DNA of 64,000 bases from Caballeronia ptereochthonis (GCF_001545075.1 NZ_FCOB02000003.1:62001-126000); one strand, 5' to 3'. Numbered from the stretch's first letter, positions 17,479 to 25,508 are shown. Translations and numbers: made by a program. Notes: a model not told the origin generated them from the sequence alone.

Positions 17479-18034
17479 AGGACACTCTCCGCGAATTGGC
17501 CGGCAGCTTGTCGGCCATCTGCATGAATTCGGCGCGATCGACCACCTTCACGTGCGCCCACATGTTCTGATGCCCGGTGCCGCAGTATTCGTGGCAGGGC
17601 ATCAAATGCTCGCCGGTCTGCGCGAAGGTCGTCTTGAAGGTCGAGACATAGCCCGGCTCCAGCATCGAGTTGATGTTGGTGTTGGTGATGAGAAAGCCAT
17701 GCACGACATCCGAGCTCGTCGCGCGGAACGTGACCGGCACGCCCGCCGGCACGACGAGGCACTGCGGCGTGAACGAGTACTGCTGCGCGACGATGCGCAC
17801 CGTCACCGAGCCGTCCGCCTCGGGCGCGCTGCCCAGATTGCTCTCGATGAATTCGCCCGACACATGCAGCGTTTCGGGGCGAATCGTCTCGACGCGCGAG
17901 GGCGGCATCATCGCCCAGTGCACGCCGGTATAGACGACCATCGCGATCAATACGACGATGATCGCGAGAACGAGGACGGCCCAGCGCCGTTCGACCCGTT
18001 CGGCGACTTCGTGCGAGCTTGGAGTCATTGCCAT
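17468..18034 (-). CDS. Cytochrome c oxidase subunit II with CuA site, ba3 type
   Basis: 188 residues. One N-terminal helix (about 20-42) anchors a periplasmic cupredoxin. The CuA site is complete: an upstream His in VVHGFLI and CHEYCGTGHQNM, giving C-x3-C-x3-H-x2-M. The single-helix, short form is typical of B-family oxidases (A-family subunit II has two helices). It takes electrons from cytochrome c and passes them to subunit I, whose gene it overlaps by 11 bases. ATG at 18034; a second ATG two codons later cannot be excluded. Confidence 0.92.
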   Translation of the reverse strand: MAMTPSSHEVAERVERRWAVLVLAIIVVLIAMVVYTGVHWAMMPPSRVETIRPETLHVSGEFIESNLGSAPEADGSVTVRIVAQQYSFTPQCLVVPAGVPVTFRATSSDVVHGFLITNTNINSMLEPGYVSTFKTTFAQTGEHLMPCHEYCGTGHQNMWAHVKVVDRAEFMQMADKLPANSRRVSCVQ

Positions 18035-18052
18035 ATTCGACGCCTCAATGAA

Positions 18053-18211
18053 TCACTGAATCACGCCGCGAGGCAGGAACACGGCGAAGTAGAAAAGAAA
18101 CCAGAGGCCGATCACGATGGCCGTCGCGATGCCCGCGAGCGCGAGCGCGCCGCCGGGACCGCTCCTCACGATCTCGTCGAGCTTCGCGTCTTCGTTTGGA
18201 TCTTCGTTCAT
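18053..18211 (-). CDS. Small single-helix oxidase subunit (subunit IIa-like)
   Basis: 52 residues, short enough to be missed by many gene callers. A charged N-terminus (MNEDPNEDAKLDEIVRSGPG) precedes one hydrophobic helix (about residues 20-45, LALAGIATAIVIGLWFLFYF). It sits 18 bases upstream of the subunit II gene and 15 bases downstream of the trihaem cytochrome gene on the same strand. Its position and architecture correspond to subunit IIa of ba3 oxidases, which supplies the helix missing from the short subunit II. Identity by sequence cannot be shown for so short a protein; position makes it likely. Confidence 0.7.
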   Translation of the reverse strand: MNEDPNEDAKLDEIVRSGPGGALALAGIATAIVIGLWFLFYFAVFLPRGVIQ

Positions 18212-18226
18212 GGTGTCGTCGAATGC

Positions 18227-19489
18227 TCAGTAAAGCGGCGCGGAACGCAGCTCGTTCACTTCCTTCACGGAGACCGGCGTGCCGTGATTGCCCCACGCAG
18301 TGCGGATATACGTGACCACCGCCGCGACCTCGACATCCGACAGCGACTGCGCGAACGGCGGCATGCCGTAAGGCTTCGGGTTCTTGAACGTGCCGGGCGG
18401 ATAGCCGCCGTTCAGCACCATGCGGATCGGATTCACGGCCGAACTCATCACGATCGACTGGTTGTTCGCGAGCGGCGGGAAATCGGGCGGCTTGCCCTGG
18501 CCTTGCGCCGCATGGCATTCGGCGCACTGCGCGTCGTAGATCTTCTTGCCGAGCGGCGAGAGACTCGTCTTCTGTTCGACGACCGCCTGGCTCGGCGGCT
18601 CGGACTTGTCGCCGGAGCGCGCGGGCAGCGCCTTCAGGTAGACGGCCATCGCGCGCACGTCTTCCTCGGTCAGATACTGCAGGCTGTCGTAGACGACCTC
18701 GGCCATCGGCCCGTACACCGCGCCGCGATTCGAAACGCCCGCATGCAGCAGCCCGACGATCTCCTCGATGCTCCAGTCGCCCAGGCCCGCTTCCTTGTTC
18801 GACGTGAGCGACGGCGCGTACCAGTTCTGGATCGGGATCAGGCCGCCTTCGAACGCCTTCGACGTCACGTTGCCGCCGAGCGCGTTGATCGCCGTATGGC
18901 ACATCGAGCAGTGCCCGAGTCCTTCGACCAGATATGCGCCGCGATTCCACTCGGCGGACTGCTTCGGATCGGGCTGATACTCGCCCTGCCTGAAGAAGAG
19001 CGAACGCCAGCCGAGCAGCAGTTGCCGCTTGTTGAACGGGAAGCGCAGCTCGTGCGGCCGGTTCGGCTGATGCACGGGCGGCGTGGACATCAGGAAAGCG
19101 TAGATGGCGTCGGAGTCGGCGCGCGTGACCTTGGTGTACGACGCGAACGGCATCGCGGGATAGAGAAGCGAGCCGTCGCGCGACTTGCCCGTGTGCATCA
19201 TCGCGTAGAACTCGTCGGCGGTCCATTGCCCGATGCCCGTCTCCTTGTCGGACGAGATGTTCGGCGTGTAGAGCGTGCCGAAGGGCGTGTCCATCGGACG
19301 GCCGCCGCCGAAGGTCTTGCCAGCGGGCAGCGTATGGCACGCAATGCAATCCCCCGCGCGCGCGAGATATTCGCCGCGCTTGACGGTGGCGGCATCGTTC
19401 GCCTGCGCGGACGCTTGACCGAGGGGTGCGGCGCAAGCCGCGAGGATGACCGCAACGGCGAGCGCTCTTGAATGTCGGAAACGGAGCAC
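18227..19489 (-). CDS. Trihaem c-type cytochrome, alcohol-dehydrogenase-subunit type
   Basis: 420 residues with a signal peptide (about 1-28, cleaved near QASA). Three haem motifs, CIACH, CSMCH and CAECH, mark three class I domains. Blocks such as FGGGRPMDTPFGTLYTPNI and PMPFASYTKVT are those of the cytochrome subunits of membrane alcohol, gluconate and aldehyde dehydrogenases. No dehydrogenase gene is adjacent, so here it probably serves as an electron feeder for the B-family oxidase encoded downstream. It is the second gene of the operon, 13 bases after the upstream dihaem cytochrome gene. Confidence 0.88.
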   Translation of the reverse strand: MLRFRHSRALAVAVILAACAAPLGQASAQANDAATVKRGEYLARAGDCIACHTLPAGKTFGGGRPMDTPFGTLYTPNISSDKETGIGQWTADEFYAMMHTGKSRDGSLLYPAMPFASYTKVTRADSDAIYAFLMSTPPVHQPNRPHELRFPFNKRQLLLGWRSLFFRQGEYQPDPKQSAEWNRGAYLVEGLGHCSMCHTAINALGGNVTSKAFEGGLIPIQNWYAPSLTSNKEAGLGDWSIEEIVGLLHAGVSNRGAVYGPMAEVVYDSLQYLTEEDVRAMAVYLKALPARSGDKSEPPSQAVVEQKTSLSPLGKKIYDAQCAECHAAQGQGKPPDFPPLANNQSIVMSSAVNPIRMVLNGGYPPGTFKNPKPYGMPPFAQSLSDVEVAAVVTYIRTAWGNHGTPVSVKEVNELRSAPLY

Positions 19490-19502
19490 GTCGGGTCCTC
19501 GG

Positions 19503-20249
19503 TTAGTTATGGACGCTGCCGCAGGCGAGCGGCATCTTCAGCGAGCCGGCGGCGACGGGCACCGGATCGCCCGGCGCGGGCAGCGACGCGAGGTAGGCCG
19601 CGATCGCGGTGATGTCGCGCTCGGAAAGCAGCTTCGCGACCTGCCCCATGCAATCCGGCGCGATCGTCGTGCGCGTGCCGTAGCGCCACGCGCCCAGCTG
19701 CGCGCTGATGTAGTCGGCGTGCAGGCCGAGCAGGCCGGGAATCGCGGGTTCCATGCCGGTCATCGCGGCGCCGTGGCAGCTCACGCACGCGGGCACCTTG
19801 CGCGACGCATCGCCCTTGGTGACGAGCGTCTTGCCCAGGTCGAGCGTCTTCGCATCGATCGTGACGGGGCTCGGCGGCGGAAACGGCGGACGCTCGCTCG
19901 CGAAGTACTCGGCGATCTGCTTCAGGTACGCATCCGGCAGATACGCGAGCAGGTAGTTCATCGGCGGATACTTGCGCCGGCCGTCGCGGAACGCGAGCAA
20001 CTGGTTGTACAGATAGCCGGCGGGCTTGCCGGAGAGGCGCGGGAAGTAGTCGTTGCCGGTGCCCTCGCCGCGCGCGCCGTGGCATGCGGCGCATCCCAGC
20101 ACGCGGGCCTGCATCGTATCGGGCGCGCGTTCCAACTGGGCGCCCCCCACGGGGGCTTCCTTCGGGGCGTCTGCCGCAAACGCCGCGATGCCGAAAAACG
20201 CGAAGAGCGCGGACAAGATGAGCGTGCTGCGCTTTGCCACGTTTCGCAC
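19503..20249 (-). CDS. Dihaem c-type cytochrome, cytochrome c4-like
   Basis: 248 residues from a GTG at 20249, which has GGGGG four bases upstream; an ATG at 20321 would give an implausible basic leader. Signal peptide at about residues 7-26 (STLILSALFAFFGIAAFA). Two haem motifs, CAACH and CVSCH, each begin a c4-like domain (GARGEGTGNDYFPRLSGKPAGYLYNQL is mirrored by GLLGLHADYISAQLGAWR). It is the first gene of the oxidase operon and is probably periplasmic. Family is firm; exact start is moderately sure. Confidence 0.85.
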   Translation of the reverse strand: MRNVAKRSTLILSALFAFFGIAAFAADAPKEAPVGGAQLERAPDTMQARVLGCAACHGARGEGTGNDYFPRLSGKPAGYLYNQLLAFRDGRRKYPPMNYLLAYLPDAYLKQIAEYFASERPPFPPPSPVTIDAKTLDLGKTLVTKGDASRKVPACVSCHGAAMTGMEPAIPGLLGLHADYISAQLGAWRYGTRTTIAPDCMGQVAKLLSERDITAIAAYLASLPAPGDPVPVAAGSLKMPLACGSVHN

Positions 20250-20626
20250 GTAACCCCCGTTGTCGATTTGCCGTTGTTCGATTTGCCGGGCGCGATGCTC
20301 ACGTCCGACGTGGTTCTTCAAGGCACTGCAATGGTCTTGCCGATGGCTTGCGCTTGGTTTTTCTGATCTTAGAAGAGGCCGCCCGTTTTTCCCAGTTCCG
20401 AGATTGTCTCAATGCGATCGATCGCTGCGGATGACACGCGGCATCGTTGTTTGCGATTGAACAATGAACCGCGTTTTTTTGAGATATGAAACCGCACTGC
20501 GCCGACCGGATGCGGATTGTAGATAGCGGCAAAGCACTGCCACATGACCAATTTTGAGAAATTCGAGGCGGCCAGCGCGAGACGCGCCGAGCGGCATCGC
20601 GCTCCGTCCCACGGTGTGCGACGCGT
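20250..20626. other. Intergenic region upstream of the oxidase operon
   Basis: About 377 bases between the norR stop and the first oxidase-operon cytochrome. It must contain the promoter for the minus-strand oxidase operon. I looked for a TTGAT-N4-ATCAA FNR/Anr box and for NorR-type boxes and saw none that is convincing; short ORFs here lack coding character. Confidence 0.5.
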
Positions 20627-22180
20627 TTATTTGAGACCGAGGCGCTTGGCGAGACGGTTCAGATTGGCGCGATCCATGCCCAGTTCGCGCGCCGCCGATG
20701 CCCAGTTCTGGCCATGCCGCTTGAGCGCATCGAGGATGAGCGTGCGCTCGTAGGCGGTCACTGCGTCGCGGAAATCGGCGCCCGGCGCGGGCGATGGCAG
20801 CGCCGCCGACGCAGCGATGTCTTTCGTGTCCGCGGCGTCGCCGGAGAGCGAGAGATCGGCGGCCGTGAGCGTGAGGATGCGCGGACGCTCGCGATGGGCG
20901 GCCAGGGCCTTCAACGCACTACGTCCGATCAGATGTTCGAGCTCGCGCACGTTGCCGGGCCAGCGGTAGGCGAGCAGCGCGGCCTGCGCGTCGGCGGCGA
21001 GCCGCAGGCTCAGCAAACCGAGACGCGAGCGGTTCTCCTCCAAAAAGAAGCCGGCGAGGAGCAGCACGTCGCGCCCGCGCTCGCGCAGCGGCGGCACCAC
21101 GAGCGGATACACCGACAGCCGATGATAGAGGTCCGCGCGAAAACGCCCCTCGCGCACTTCCTCGGCGAGATCGCGGTTGGTCGCGGCGATCAGCCGCACG
21201 TCGACCTTGTGCTCGCTGTCCGAACCGATGCGCTGCAACTGCCCGTTCTGCAGCACGCGCAGGAGCTTCGCCTGCACGGGCAGCGGCAGTTCGCCCACCT
21301 CGTCGAGAAAGAGCGTGCCGCCGTCGGCGAGCTCGAACTTGCCGCGCCTGTCCGACGACGCTCCCGAAAACGCCCCGCGCACGTGCCCGAAGAGTTCGCT
21401 CTCGACGAGCGTGTCCGGCAGCGCCGCGCAGTTCAGGCTGACGAGCGGCTTGTCGGCGCGCGGCGACAGCGCGTGGATCTCGCTCGCGACGAGCTCCTTG
21501 CCGACGCCCGTCTCGCCGGCGATGAGCACGGTGAGATCGCTCGACGCGACGATCGCGATTTCCTCCAGCAGGCGGTTGTGCGGCTCGCTGCTGCCGATCA
21601 TCTCGCGCCGGCGCGGCCCGCTCGCCTGACGGTAGACCTCCGCGCGCTGCCGCTCGGCCTCGCTCGTCTTCGCGAGCGTATCCATGCGTTCGGCCGCGCT
21701 CACGGTCGCCGCCGCGAGGCTCAGAAAGGCCTGCAGCGAGGCCATGTCGATGCCGTCGAAGCGCGCGGGATCGAGCGCGTCGAGCGTGAGCAGCCCCCAT
21801 GCGCGCCCATTGATGACGAGCGGACAGCCGAGGCAGTCGTGCACTTCCAGATGGCCGCTCACGCCCTTGACGAGACCGTCGTAGGGATCGGGCAGATCGG
21901 AGCTCGCGGCGAAGCGGGTCGGCTCCTCGCGCGCGAGAATGCGCGCGAAACGCGGATGCTCGCTCACGCGAAAGCGCCGCCCGAGGGTATCGCCGGACAA
22001 TCCGTCGATGGCGAGCGGCACCAGCGTGTCGCCGTCCAGACGCAGGAGCGCGGTGGCGTCGCTCGGAAAAAGCGCGCGCAAGGTGTGCAGCAGACGCCGG
22101 TAACGCTCCGTGTCCGGCATCTCGCTCGACAGGTCCTCGATGAGCGGCACGAGCGCATCCAGCAAGACTCGCGAAGTCAT
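20627..22180 (-). CDS. norR: NorR, nitric-oxide-sensing sigma-54-dependent activator
   Basis: 517 residues: N-terminal GAF domain (about 1-165), central AAA+ domain (about 180-420) and C-terminal Fis-type HTH. The GAF domain carries EVHDCLGCPL and GLLTLDALDP as in NorR. The AAA+ domain has Walker A GETGVGKE, Walker B GGTLFLDEVGE and the sigma-54 contact loop GAFSGA (usually GAFTGA; at 21359-21376). The HTH is SAARELGMDRANLNRLAKRLG. NorR uses a non-haem iron centre to sense NO and activates detoxification genes. It is divergent from hmp, its likely target. An ATG at 22237 would extend it by 19 residues across the boxes; 22180 is preferred. Confidence 0.92.
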   Translation of the reverse strand: MTSRVLLDALVPLIEDLSSEMPDTERYRRLLHTLRALFPSDATALLRLDGDTLVPLAIDGLSGDTLGRRFRVSEHPRFARILAREEPTRFAASSDLPDPYDGLVKGVSGHLEVHDCLGCPLVINGRAWGLLTLDALDPARFDGIDMASLQAFLSLAAATVSAAERMDTLAKTSEAERQRAEVYRQASGPRRREMIGSSEPHNRLLEEIAIVASSDLTVLIAGETGVGKELVASEIHALSPRADKPLVSLNCAALPDTLVESELFGHVRGAFSGASSDRRGKFELADGGTLFLDEVGELPLPVQAKLLRVLQNGQLQRIGSDSEHKVDVRLIAATNRDLAEEVREGRFRADLYHRLSVYPLVVPPLRERGRDVLLLAGFFLEENRSRLGLLSLRLAADAQAALLAYRWPGNVRELEHLIGRSALKALAAHRERPRILTLTAADLSLSGDAADTKDIAASAALPSPAPGADFRDAVTAYERTLILDALKRHGQNWASAARELGMDRANLNRLAKRLGLK

Positions 22181-22222
22181 TACGACTACATCTGCAGTCC
22201 TTTTGACTAGAGTCGATTCGAC
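22176..22222. promoter_or_regulatory. Three tandem NorR-type boxes (GTC-N5-GAC)
   Basis: Three sites of the same design occur at 22176-22186, 22197-22207 and 22212-22222, each GTC-N5-GAC and therefore also GT-N7-AC, the known NorR core. They lie between norR and hmp; the first overlaps the norR start codon, which would allow autoregulation. Their centres are 43-89 bases upstream of the sigma-54-like promoter at 22265, a suitable distance for enhancer sites. Confidence 0.75.
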
Positions 22223-22264
22223 CATAGCATGCTTCAAACGGTTGATTTATCGACGATTCTACTC

Positions 22265-22280
22265 TGGCACGAAACGTGTA
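22265..22280 (+). promoter_or_regulatory. Sigma-54-like -24/-12 promoter of hmp
   Basis: TGGCACG-N4-GTGTA. The -24 element is perfect and the spacing to the conserved G of the -12 element is correct, but the -12 element differs from TTGCA at two positions. It is directed towards hmp, with the expected start about 60 bases before the ATG at 22352. It fits control by NorR, which acts only with sigma-54. Confidence 0.6.
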
Positions 22281-22351
22281 TCACCTATGGCGATCCGATT
22301 TTCGACGCGGAAGCGCCCCGCTTCCGCCTTCATCACACGAGGAACCGAAGA

Positions 22352-23533
22352 ATGCTGTCAGCCGAACACCGTGCCATCGTCAAGGCGACCGTGCCCCTCC
22401 TGGAAAGCGGCGGCGAGGCGCTCACCACGCACTTCTACAACAAGATGCTCACCGAATATCCCGAGGTGCGCCCGATGTTCAATCAGGCCCACCAGGTAAG
22501 CGGCGCGCAGCAGCGCGCGCTCGCCAATGGCGTGCTGATGTACGCGCGCCATATCGACGAACTGGAGAAGCTCGGCGGACTCGTCGGGCAGATCATCAAC
22601 AAGCACGTCGCGCTGAACATTCAACCGGAGCATTATCCGATCGTCGGGAGCTGCCTGCTGAAGTCGATCCGCGAAGTGCTCGGCGAGGAAATCGCGACCG
22701 ACGCCGTCATCGATGCGTGGGCCGCCGCGTATCAGCAACTTGCCGACCTGCTGATCGGCCTCGAGGAAGGCATTTACAGCGAGCGTGAAAAGGCGCCCGG
22801 CGGCTGGCGCGGCACACGGCGCTTCATCGTCGAGCGCAAGATCGCCGAAAGCGACGAAATCACGTCGTTCTATCTCGTGCCGAAAGACGGCGGCGCGCTG
22901 CTCGACTTCCATCCGGGCCAGTACATCGGACTGCGCCTGATCATCGACGGCGAGGAAGTGCGGCGCAATTATTCGCTGTCGGCCGCGCCGAACGGCCGCG
23001 AATATCGCATCAGCGTGAAGCGGGAGCCCAATGGCCGAGTGTCGAACTTCCTGCACGACGTGCTGCGCGCGGGCGACGCGCTCGAGCTCTACCCGCCCGC
23101 TGGCGATTTCAAGCTGGAGCACAGCGACAAGCCGCTCGTGCTGATCAGCGGCGGCGTCGGCATTACGCCGACGCTCGCGATGCTGCAGGCCGCGCTCGCG
23201 ACGAAGCGCCCGGTGCACTTCATCCACTCGGCGCGGCACGGCGGCGTGCATGCGTTCCGCGAAACCATCGAGGAGCTGGCGTCGCGGCATCCGCAACTCA
23301 AACGCTTCTACTGCTACGAGCGTCCGCGCGACGGCGATCACGAAGCGCACGGCACCGGCTTCGTCGATGAAACGCTGCTCGACAAGTGGCTCCCGAAGAA
23401 CCGCGATCTCGACGCCTACTTCCTCGGCCCGAAAGCGTTCATGAAGGCGGTGAAGAAGCATCTGAAGGCGCTCGGCGTACCCGAAACGCAGAGCCGCTAC
23501 GAGTTCTTCGGCCCGGCATCGGCGCTCGACTGA
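22352..23533 (+). CDS. hmp: Flavohaemoprotein, NO dioxygenase
   Basis: 393 residues, the usual length. The globin domain (about 1-140) has the proximal His in INKHVALNIQPEHYPIVG and the distal Tyr in THFYNKML. The FAD domain shows RNYSLSAAPNGREYRISVKRE, and the NAD(P)H domain GGVGITPTLAML and the C-terminal YEFFGP. Hmp oxidises NO to nitrate with O2 and NAD(P)H in the cytoplasm. The ATG at 22352 has a GAGGAA site; the frame is open upstream to 22229 but that would cross the promoter. It leads a plus-strand group with an AhpD-like protein, a cupin and an nnrS remnant. Confidence 0.95.
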   Translation: MLSAEHRAIVKATVPLLESGGEALTTHFYNKMLTEYPEVRPMFNQAHQVSGAQQRALANGVLMYARHIDELEKLGGLVGQIINKHVALNIQPEHYPIVGSCLLKSIREVLGEEIATDAVIDAWAAAYQQLADLLIGLEEGIYSEREKAPGGWRGTRRFIVERKIAESDEITSFYLVPKDGGALLDFHPGQYIGLRLIIDGEEVRRNYSLSAAPNGREYRISVKREPNGRVSNFLHDVLRAGDALELYPPAGDFKLEHSDKPLVLISGGVGITPTLAMLQAALATKRPVHFIHSARHGGVHAFRETIEELASRHPQLKRFYCYERPRDGDHEAHGTGFVDETLLDKWLPKNRDLDAYFLGPKAFMKAVKKHLKALGVPETQSRYEFFGPASALD

Positions 23534-23743
23534 GCTTCGCGGCACGCTGCGCTTCCCGACGCGCTGCCTGGCTCGCCGCGGGTTTTTTGCGCCCCGCATC
23601 GACGTGGGAAGGGTTCGGAACACGCTCTGCTGGTTACCTTGAATTCCAGAAAACCGGTTATTCAAAAAAGCCACTTCAATGCCTAATCTGCACTTGTCGC
23701 GCCGCTCCGGCGCACTTCCGAAACCCGAGCAAGGAGATATGCC

Positions 23744-24181
23744 ATAGAACCCCGTCTCGACTTCTACAAGGCCAGCCCCGCCGCGATCAAGGCGCTCATC
23801 GACGTCGAAGAGCGCATCGGCAAGTCCGCGCTCGAAAAATCGCTGACCGAACTGGTGCGCCTGCGCGCATCGCAGATCAACGGCTGTGCCTTCTGCGTCG
23901 ACATGCATACAACCGATGCGCGCAAAGGCGGCGAAACGGACCGGCGTCTGGCGACGGTGGTCGTGTGGCGCGAAACGCCGTTCTTCACCGACCGCGAACG
24001 CGCCGCGCTGGAGTGGACCGAGGCGCTGACGCTGGTGTCGCAGGATCACGTGCCCGACGCCGTATGGCAAGCCGTCAAGCCGCACTTCAGCGAAGAGGAA
24101 ATCGTGGATCTGACGCTGCTCGTCAGCGCGATCAACAGCTGGAACCGCTTTTCGATCGCGTTCCGCAAGACGCCGGCGTAA
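23744..24181 (+). CDS. Carboxymuconolactone decarboxylase/AhpD-like protein with an ATA start
   Basis: 145 residues if translation begins at ATA (23744), where the family begins with M-E-P-R-L-D-F-Y-K. AAGGAG lies at 23731-23736, ideally spaced for this codon, and no ATG, GTG or TTG is available there; the nearest in-frame GTG (23855) would remove 37 conserved residues. The active-site motif is INGCAFCVDMHTTDARK (CxxC plus His), as in AhpD-like peroxidatic proteins. FSIAFRKTPA ends it. Either a single A-for-G change damaged the start codon, or it uses a rare ATA start. 10 bases separate it from the cupin gene. Confidence 0.8.
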   Translation: MEPRLDFYKASPAAIKALIDVEERIGKSALEKSLTELVRLRASQINGCAFCVDMHTTDARKGGETDRRLATVVVWRETPFFTDRERAALEWTEALTLVSQDHVPDAVWQAVKPHFSEEEIVDLTLLVSAINSWNRFSIAFRKTPA

Positions 24182-24190
24182 GGAGCTGAC

Positions 24191-24601
24191 ATGAGCATCC
24201 GCAAGGTACTCGTGCTGGCGGCCTCGCTGAGCTTAGGCGCGGCGAACGCCTGGGCGCACGATACGGCAGGCGCGGAAACCGTCACGCCGGTCATGAAGCA
24301 GGCCGTTCCAGAAGCGGCCGGCAAGAACGTGCTGATGGCGACGGTCTCGTACAAGCCGGGGCAGGCGTCCGAGGCGCACATGCATCCGGGGTCGATCTTC
24401 GCGTATGTGCTGGAAGGACACGTCACGTCGCAGCTCGAGGGCTCGCCCGCGAAGACGTACGGGCCCGGCGAGTCGTGGTACGAGCCGCCCGGCGCGCACC
24501 ACATCGTCTCGAAGAACGCGAGCAGGACCAGACCGGCGAAGCTTCTCGTGTTCGCGATCGCGGGCGACGGCGATCCGATCAAGCAGCCGATTCCGCACTG
24601 A
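24191..24601 (+). CDS. Exported single-domain cupin
   Basis: 136 residues with a signal peptide (about 1-22, ending NAWA), so periplasmic. One cupin barrel with the two motifs: EAHMHPGSIFAYVLEGHVTS (metal-binding His pair and Glu) and PGESWYEPPGAHHIV. Small cupins bind a divalent metal and may act as isomerases, dioxygenases or sensors; this one cannot be assigned further. AAGGAG lies just before its ATG, overlapping the end of the AhpD-like gene, so the two are co-transcribed. Confidence 0.8.
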   Translation: MSIRKVLVLAASLSLGAANAWAHDTAGAETVTPVMKQAVPEAAGKNVLMATVSYKPGQASEAHMHPGSIFAYVLEGHVTSQLEGSPAKTYGPGESWYEPPGAHHIVSKNASRTRPAKLLVFAIAGDGDPIKQPIPH

Positions 24602-24617
24602 GCGAGCCGACGACACG

Positions 24618-24950
24618 GTGAACCGTTCCGACGTCCCCGCTTCGCTCCTCAGCATTCTCGCGATCCTGCATCTCGCCTACGCGTGACTGCCGGCCGGCTT
24701 CGCGATGATCACGCGCATCGCGCGTGGGCATACGGGCCGGCCGCTCGTCGCCGACAAGCGCGATATCGCGTGTTACGCGCTCGTCATGGCGTCGGGCGCG
24801 CTGCGCGTGCTCGGGCCGCTTGCCATGCCGTCGTGGCATTCGACCTCGATCTTCGCGGCGGGAACGTGCTGGGTGCTCGCGTTTGCGTTGTATGTCGCGG
24901 CCTATGCCGCGCCGCTGTTCAGACCGCGCGAGGATGGCAAGCCCGGCTGA
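24618..24950 (+). pseudogene. Decayed nnrS remnant (C-terminal part)
   Basis: Reading one frame from GTG 24618 gives a helix resembling NnrS (VPASLLSILAILHLAYA), then an in-frame TGA at 24684-24686 where the family has Trp, then PAGF joined directly to MITRIARGHTGRPL; the loop and helix normally between them are missing. The rest (to 24950) follows the NnrS C-terminus: ALVMASGALRVLGPL and LFRPREDGKPG. NnrS is a multi-spanning haem- and copper-binding protein that eases NO stress. About 300 N-terminal residues are absent. The piece from the ATG at 24705 (81 residues) might still be translated. Confidence 0.7.
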
Positions 24951-25027
24951 CACAAAGACGTTTTTTGACATCGGGACGGCCACGTTCAGCGAGAATCGCG
25001 TCCGCCTCTCCCGATTCCGACGTCAAC

Positions 25028-25171
25028 ATGAAGCACCTTCGTTCCCTACGCGCCGTCGCAGTCGTCCTCGCCGCTTCGACGATGCTCTCCGGCTGCGGCC
25101 TTTTCGGCTGCGGCGGCTTTGCGACCAATGGCGGCGGCTTCGGCGGCTGCAGCGTGGGCACACGGTTCTGA
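25028..25171 (+). CDS. Very small lipoprotein
   Basis: 47 residues. A signal sequence of about 22 residues ends in the lipobox LSGC, so the Cys would be lipidated; the mature part is Gly/Cys-rich (GLFGCGGFATNGGG and GGCSVGTRF), with four cysteines in all. Small Gly-rich lipoproteins like this are common in Burkholderiaceae, but their role is unknown. The call rests on the lipobox and the complete, uninterrupted frame. Confidence 0.55.
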   Translation: MKHLRSLRAVAVVLAASTMLSGCGLFGCGGFATNGGGFGGCSVGTRF

Positions 25172-25331
25172 CGCGCCGCCCCTCCCCATGCAGGGCTCGT
25201 TCCGTCCGTCTCCCGCATGATCGCGCCGTCCCCGCGCGAGCCGGGTAGGCCCGCTCGCCGTTCGCGACGAGACTACGTTCATTGGCCAATCGTCGGCAGC
25301 ATCGTCGAACCGACATCGACTGGAGACAGGC

Positions 25332-25508
25332 ATGAACGCTCACATTAGTCTGGTCCTCTTCGCTCTCGTCTCGGCGGCATCGGCGCTGACCTTTCGGGCG
25401 TGGGTCGCCTGCATCGACGGGCGTGTACCGCGCCTCGCCTATCGCGTCGCCGTGACCCGCGCATCCAATGCGAGGCGGCACCTGCTTTCGTTTCGCGCAT
25501 CGCCCTAA
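25332..25508 (+). CDS. Possible small membrane protein
   Basis: 58 codons from an ATG with GGAGA six bases upstream. One hydrophobic segment (HISLVLFALVSAASALTF) is followed by a basic, Arg-rich tail. No homology recognised. It is placed here because it has a ribosome-binding site and fills otherwise empty DNA, but the GC-rich frame may be open by chance. Confidence 0.35.
   Translation: MNAHISLVLFALVSAASALTFRAWVACIDGRVPRLAYRVAVTRASNARRHLLSFRASP

Noticed and set aside
15910..17526. A 538-codon open frame antisense to the oxidase subunit I and II genes
   Set aside because: It is rich in Arg, His and Asp in the way typical of antisense frames in GC-rich genes, and the opposite strand carries all haem and copper ligands of a real oxidase.
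15853..18034. Possibility that the oxidase is a nitric oxide reductase, given norR next door
   Set aside because: Subunit I keeps the cross-linking Tyr (HAIVY) and the CuB ligands, and subunit II has a complete CuA site, features of an O2 reductase.
20250..20626. FNR/Anr site upstream of the oxidase operon
   Set aside because: Only half sites were found; no TTGAT-N4-ATCAA dyad.
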